Source: Candidatus Bathyanammoxibius amoris
GTDB taxonomy: Bacteria > Planctomycetota > Brocadiia > Brocadiales > Bathyanammoxibiaceae
Assembly (NCBI GenBank): GCA_024451685.1
Contig: JAMXCW010000002.1
Location: 173,541-230,592, forward strand
Reading direction: 5' to 3'
Length of the DNA: 57,052 nucleotides
In this document: in pieces, positions 54,257-57,052 of the stretch
Numbering within the stretch: position 1 is the stretch's first letter
How the letters are laid out: every line of letters starts with the position of its first letter
Made by a program: the position numbers and the translations under genes
Notes under the pieces: model-generated
Seen by the model: only the letters and a program-made list of their open reading frames with translations
The model's database searches: none
Told to the model about the DNA's origin: nothing

Positions 54257-55567
54257 ATGACGATAGAAGAACAGGTACTGGAACTCGCCAAAAAGAAGGC
54301 CGACTCCGCAGAGGTAATATTCGAGCAGGGCGAATCGAAATCCGTCAGCTTCGAGAATAACAAGCTGAAATACATAACCAGCAACTCCGTAAAAGGTATC
54401 GGCCTGCGGGTGATAAAGGAAGGAAGGATAGGCTTCACCACCACCACGGACCTAGGAGACCCGGAGCGTCTTGTGGGCAAGGCCGTCCGGTCTGCTAAGT
54501 TCGGCCAGGAGGCCCAGTTTGAGTTTCCCTGCCAGAGCGCCTTTTCCGAGATAAAGATATTCGATAAAGCCGTGGTGGACTACCCCACCGAGGACGCGAT
54601 CTCCGGGGGAAAAGAGGCCATAGAGAAATCCCTGGCCGTGTGCCCCGAGTACCTCTGCGGTGTGGACATAGGCACTACCGTGTGGAAGAGAAGGCTGTTG
54701 AACTCCAACGGGCTGGACGTCTCCAAGGCGTCAACGTCGTTCGGCACGGGCTACAACGTCATGCTGATGAAAGACAAGGGGCTCATCGCGATATCCGAGG
54801 GTGAGGGTTCAAGGAAGATAACGACCGGTCTCATGGGCCATGTGGCGAAGTCCCTGGAGAAGATGCGCCTCTCAGAGAAGGAGGTCCGTGTCCCGCCGGG
54901 GAAATACCCGGTCATCTTCGCGGCAAAAAACATGAGTCTCCTCCTTGCCACGTTCGAGATGGGCTGCAGCGGCAAGCTGGTGCAAAAAGGCATCTCGCCT
55001 CTTGCAGGCAAACTCGGAGAAAAGCTCCTGGATGAAAGGGTGTCAATCTATGACGACGCGACTATAGACTTTGCCACGGGCAGCTACCCCCTGGACGGTG
55101 AGGGCACCCCGTCCCAGCGCACACCGTTATTTGAAAAAGGAGTGCTCAAGAACTTCCTCTTTGACCTGCAGACGGCCGGAATTATGTCAACAAAGACGAC
55201 CGGCAGCGGCAGCCGCGGGTTTACGTCGCAGCCCTCACCGGGCTGCACAAACGTGATTGTCGAGACGGGCGACATGAAACTGGAGGACATGATTAAGGAC
55301 ATCCGCTACGGCGTGCTGGTCGACCAGGTGCTCGGCGGCGGCCAGTCGAACATGCTGGCCGGCGAATTCTCCGTAAACATCGACCTCGGCTTCCTCATCG
55401 AAAACGGCGAGTTCGTGGGCAGGGTAAAGGACTGTATGATAGCCGGTAACGTCTTCGACACCTTTAACAACATAATCGCCATCGGCTCCGAGGCCGAGTG
55501 GCACGGCTCCGACCTCATCCCCCCGTTCTACTTCAAGGACCTCCGCATCATAGGCCAGGAGGGCTGA
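54257..55567 (+). CDS. tldE: TldE/PmbA protease partner
   Basis: A 436-residue PmbA-like protein from ATG 54257 (GTG 54242, which overlaps tldD, is the alternative). It keeps the family fold but no HExxH motif, as expected for TldE. The C-terminal half has YPLDGEGTPSQRTPLFEKGVLKNFL and GAEFSVN-like stretches. Forms a heterodimer with TldD. Confidence 0.92.
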   Translation: MTIEEQVLELAKKKADSAEVIFEQGESKSVSFENNKLKYITSNSVKGIGLRVIKEGRIGFTTTTDLGDPERLVGKAVRSAKFGQEAQFEFPCQSAFSEIKIFDKAVVDYPTEDAISGGKEAIEKSLAVCPEYLCGVDIGTTVWKRRLLNSNGLDVSKASTSFGTGYNVMLMKDKGLIAISEGEGSRKITTGLMGHVAKSLEKMRLSEKEVRVPPGKYPVIFAAKNMSLLLATFEMGCSGKLVQKGISPLAGKLGEKLLDERVSIYDDATIDFATGSYPLDGEGTPSQRTPLFEKGVLKNFLFDLQTAGIMSTKTTGSGSRGFTSQPSPGCTNVIVETGDMKLEDMIKDIRYGVLVDQVLGGGQSNMLAGEFSVNIDLGFLIENGEFVGRVKDCMIAGNVFDTFNNIIAIGSEAEWHGSDLIPPFYFKDLRIIGQEG

Positions 55568-55922
55568 TTCCCCATATAGTAGCGGCAAAGATTACCCCGC
55601 CAACACTGTAGCGGCAGAGTTTACTCCGCCTGTACATCATTCTGCCTGTACATCATAATGTAGCGTGGCAGCTTGCTGCCACGAAAAAAACAAAGGGCGA
55701 CCACAGGGAGTCGCCCCTACAATTCGATTGTAGCTGCCCCATTTATGGGGCGCGTATAAATTGCCTGATAAATCAGGCAGCTACAGAAATATTATTGTGG
55801 CGGCAGAGTTTACTCTGCTTCAACGACCGTAAATATCATTGCCTACGTCTACCAATAATAGTCGAGCAAGCCTTCGGCCTGAGGCCCTCCAGGCCGAAGG
55901 CTCGACCACGACAAACAAATAT
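55568..55922. repeat. Palindrome-rich spacer with several short repeat families
   Basis: No gene. It holds a third copy of the 24-bp palindrome (55660-55683), repeated TAGCGGCA-A/G-AGTTTACTCCGCC-like units (about 55579-55602, 55608-55630 and 55800-55820), a direct GCCTGTACATCAT pair (55629-55655), GGGCGAC/GTCGCCC, GTAGCTGCC/GGCAGCTAC and a hairpin with GCCTTCGGCCT/AGGCCGAAGGC (55871-55902). Such clusters mark mobile or replicating small palindromes. Confidence 0.75.
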
Positions 55923-56891
55923 TTACCGCCGTTTCAGCTCGTCCATTATGACTGCTATCAGGATGACGATGCCCTTTATGACCCACTGGTAGAACGTGGA
56001 GACGCCCTTGAGTAAAAGTCCGTTCTCAAGCACGCCCATAAATAGGGCGCCGTAAATGGTGCCTATCACCGAACCCCTGCCGCCGAATAAACTGGTGCCG
56101 CCAAGCACCACGGCCGCGATTGATATGAGTTCGTACATATACCCCAGCTTGGGGTCGCCTGAGCCGAGTCTTGCGGCGAGTATCAACCCGCAGACGCCCG
56201 CGCACATACCGCTTATCACGTAGACCCAGAACTTTGTGTACGCGACGTTAACCCCCGAGAGCCGGGCCGCCTCCTCGTTGCCCCCCACGGCGTAGACGTA
56301 CCTGCCAAACACAGTATAGCGCGTAATTACAAACAACCCCCCGGCAATCGCGGCCATTATAAACACGGGTGCGGGGATATCCCCCACCGAGGCCGTGCCA
56401 ATCAACTTAAACTCGATGGGGAGATGGCCGATGGGCCTCGCGTCGCAGTAGATATTTGCCATGCCCCGCGCCATGGTCATCATGGCCAGCGTGGCTATAA
56501 AAGGGGGTATCCTGAAGACCGTAATCATCACCCCGTTAAACGCGCCAAGCAGCCCGCCGATTCCCACGGCAACAAGGGTCACAACCGGTATCAGCCCGTA
56601 CGAATACCCGGCCATGTGTTTTGACACGTCAGCGGCTACGACCGCGCTCAAGGCAAGTATGGAACCCACGGAGAGGTCAATCCCCGCCGTTAGAATCACA
56701 AGCGTCTGGCCCAGGCCGAGTATTATGTAAACGGAATTCTGGTTGAGTATATTCGTCAGGTTCTCAAGGGTGGGGAACCCCCGCGCGTCTACCGCGTAGT
56801 ATATGGACATCACGGCCAGCGCGATGAGTATGGCATAGTCAAGCGCAATGGCCTTTACTTTGGAGGCCTTGGAGGCTTTTATTTCCTTCAT
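55923..56891 (-). CDS. Ribose/monosaccharide-type ABC transporter permease
   Basis: A 322-residue permease of the RbsC/AraH family with about eight to ten helices. ILTAGIDLSVGSILALSAVVAA, the coupling loop region YAVGGNEEAARLSGVNV and LGGTSLFGGRGSVIGTIYGAL are typical. The sugar cannot be told. Its ATG overlaps the stop of the upstream ATPase gene (ATGA). Confidence 0.9.
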   Translation of the reverse strand: MKEIKASKASKVKAIALDYAILIALAVMSIYYAVDARGFPTLENLTNILNQNSVYIILGLGQTLVILTAGIDLSVGSILALSAVVAADVSKHMAGYSYGLIPVVTLVAVGIGGLLGAFNGVMITVFRIPPFIATLAMMTMARGMANIYCDARPIGHLPIEFKLIGTASVGDIPAPVFIMAAIAGGLFVITRYTVFGRYVYAVGGNEEAARLSGVNVAYTKFWVYVISGMCAGVCGLILAARLGSGDPKLGYMYELISIAAVVLGGTSLFGGRGSVIGTIYGALFMGVLENGLLLKGVSTFYQWVIKGIVILIAVIMDELKRR

Positions 56892-57052
56892 GTCTTTTTA
56901 CGTGTTTGGCTTACTACCTGCCCACCCGCAGGGGACATTCCGGCGGCAACCGGTGTGTCATCCGCCCGGTCCCTGCCGCCCATCGCCAGGAACAACATTT
57001 TATCCAAGGAGGACTCCGCCCTGGACAGCTCTCCCTCCACCCTGCCCGCGTG
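56888..57052 (-). CDS. Sugar ABC transporter ATP-binding protein, C-terminal end (5' part outside window)
   Basis: The last 54 codons of an RbsA/MglA-type ATPase: HAGRVEGELSRAESS followed by DKMLFLAMGG resembles the usual end of the second ATPase domain. It then has an extra Gly/Ala/Pro-rich tail to the stop at 56888-56890. The permease start codon overlaps this stop. Confidence 0.75.
   Translation of the reverse strand, partial: HAGRVEGELSRAESSLDKMLFLAMGGRDRADDTPVAAGMSPAGGQVVSQTRKKT

Overview
The window looks like a Gram-negative chromosome segment, most likely from the PVC group and probably Planctomycetota. Outer-membrane genes (phosphate porin, TolC-type channel, LolD-like ATPase) sit next to two markers I associate with PVC bacteria: a TIGR04137-like small basic protein (49648-49884) and a DUF1571 protein (48804-49616). 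Many genes lack a clear Shine-Dalgarno site. I see no rRNA, tRNA, CRISPR array, phage or transposase. A Brocadia-like lineage is possible, but no diagnostic gene is present.

Layout. 1-3281 (minus): a 2-hydroxyacyl-CoA dehydratase/benzoyl-CoA-reductase-like set, namely an activase plus two large subunits, the second lacking all expected Fe-S cysteines. 3434-13951 (minus): a phosphate regulon (phoB-phoR, porin, pstSCAB-phoU) flanked by bioA and bioD; pstS and the porin gene are each preceded by four TTAA units at exact 11-bp spacing. 13985-20587 (minus): a small membrane protein, a SAM-hydrolysing enzyme, a Cys-rich microprotein coupled to an MBL-fold protein and a radical SAM enzyme, then a nadE-pncB operon whose NadE has lost the glutaminase cysteine. 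20790-28359: a DUF2148 protein, coaB, two FxLYD-like paralogues, an FmdB-type protein, lysS-lolD-ilvE, and convergent dksA-like/lspA.

28.5-42.6 kb is a copper/silver island: two CsoR-type operators, each between the -35 and -10 elements; an AT-richer, probably imported CopA (minus); then on the plus strand an orphan Rieske protein, csoR, copZ, a second CopA whose catalytic Asp is Gly, a Cys-rich repeat secreted protein, CusC, a CusB fused to extra metal-binding domains, CusA and a YHS-domain secreted protein, closed by a strong terminator. Convergent to it are trxA and dsbD (thiol/copper redox). 44.8-48.8 kb: a NicO-like membrane protein and selA-selB. 48.8-50.6 kb: three PVC-flavoured genes. 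50.8-55.6 kb: ligA, tldD, tldE. The right end has a palindrome-rich spacer and a ribose-type ABC permease with the end of its ATPase gene.

The copper island is the most distinctive part. A broken ancestral pump, a foreign-looking replacement pump, duplicated copper-responsive promoters and several stacked metal-binding modules suggest a recently rebuilt metal-resistance locus.
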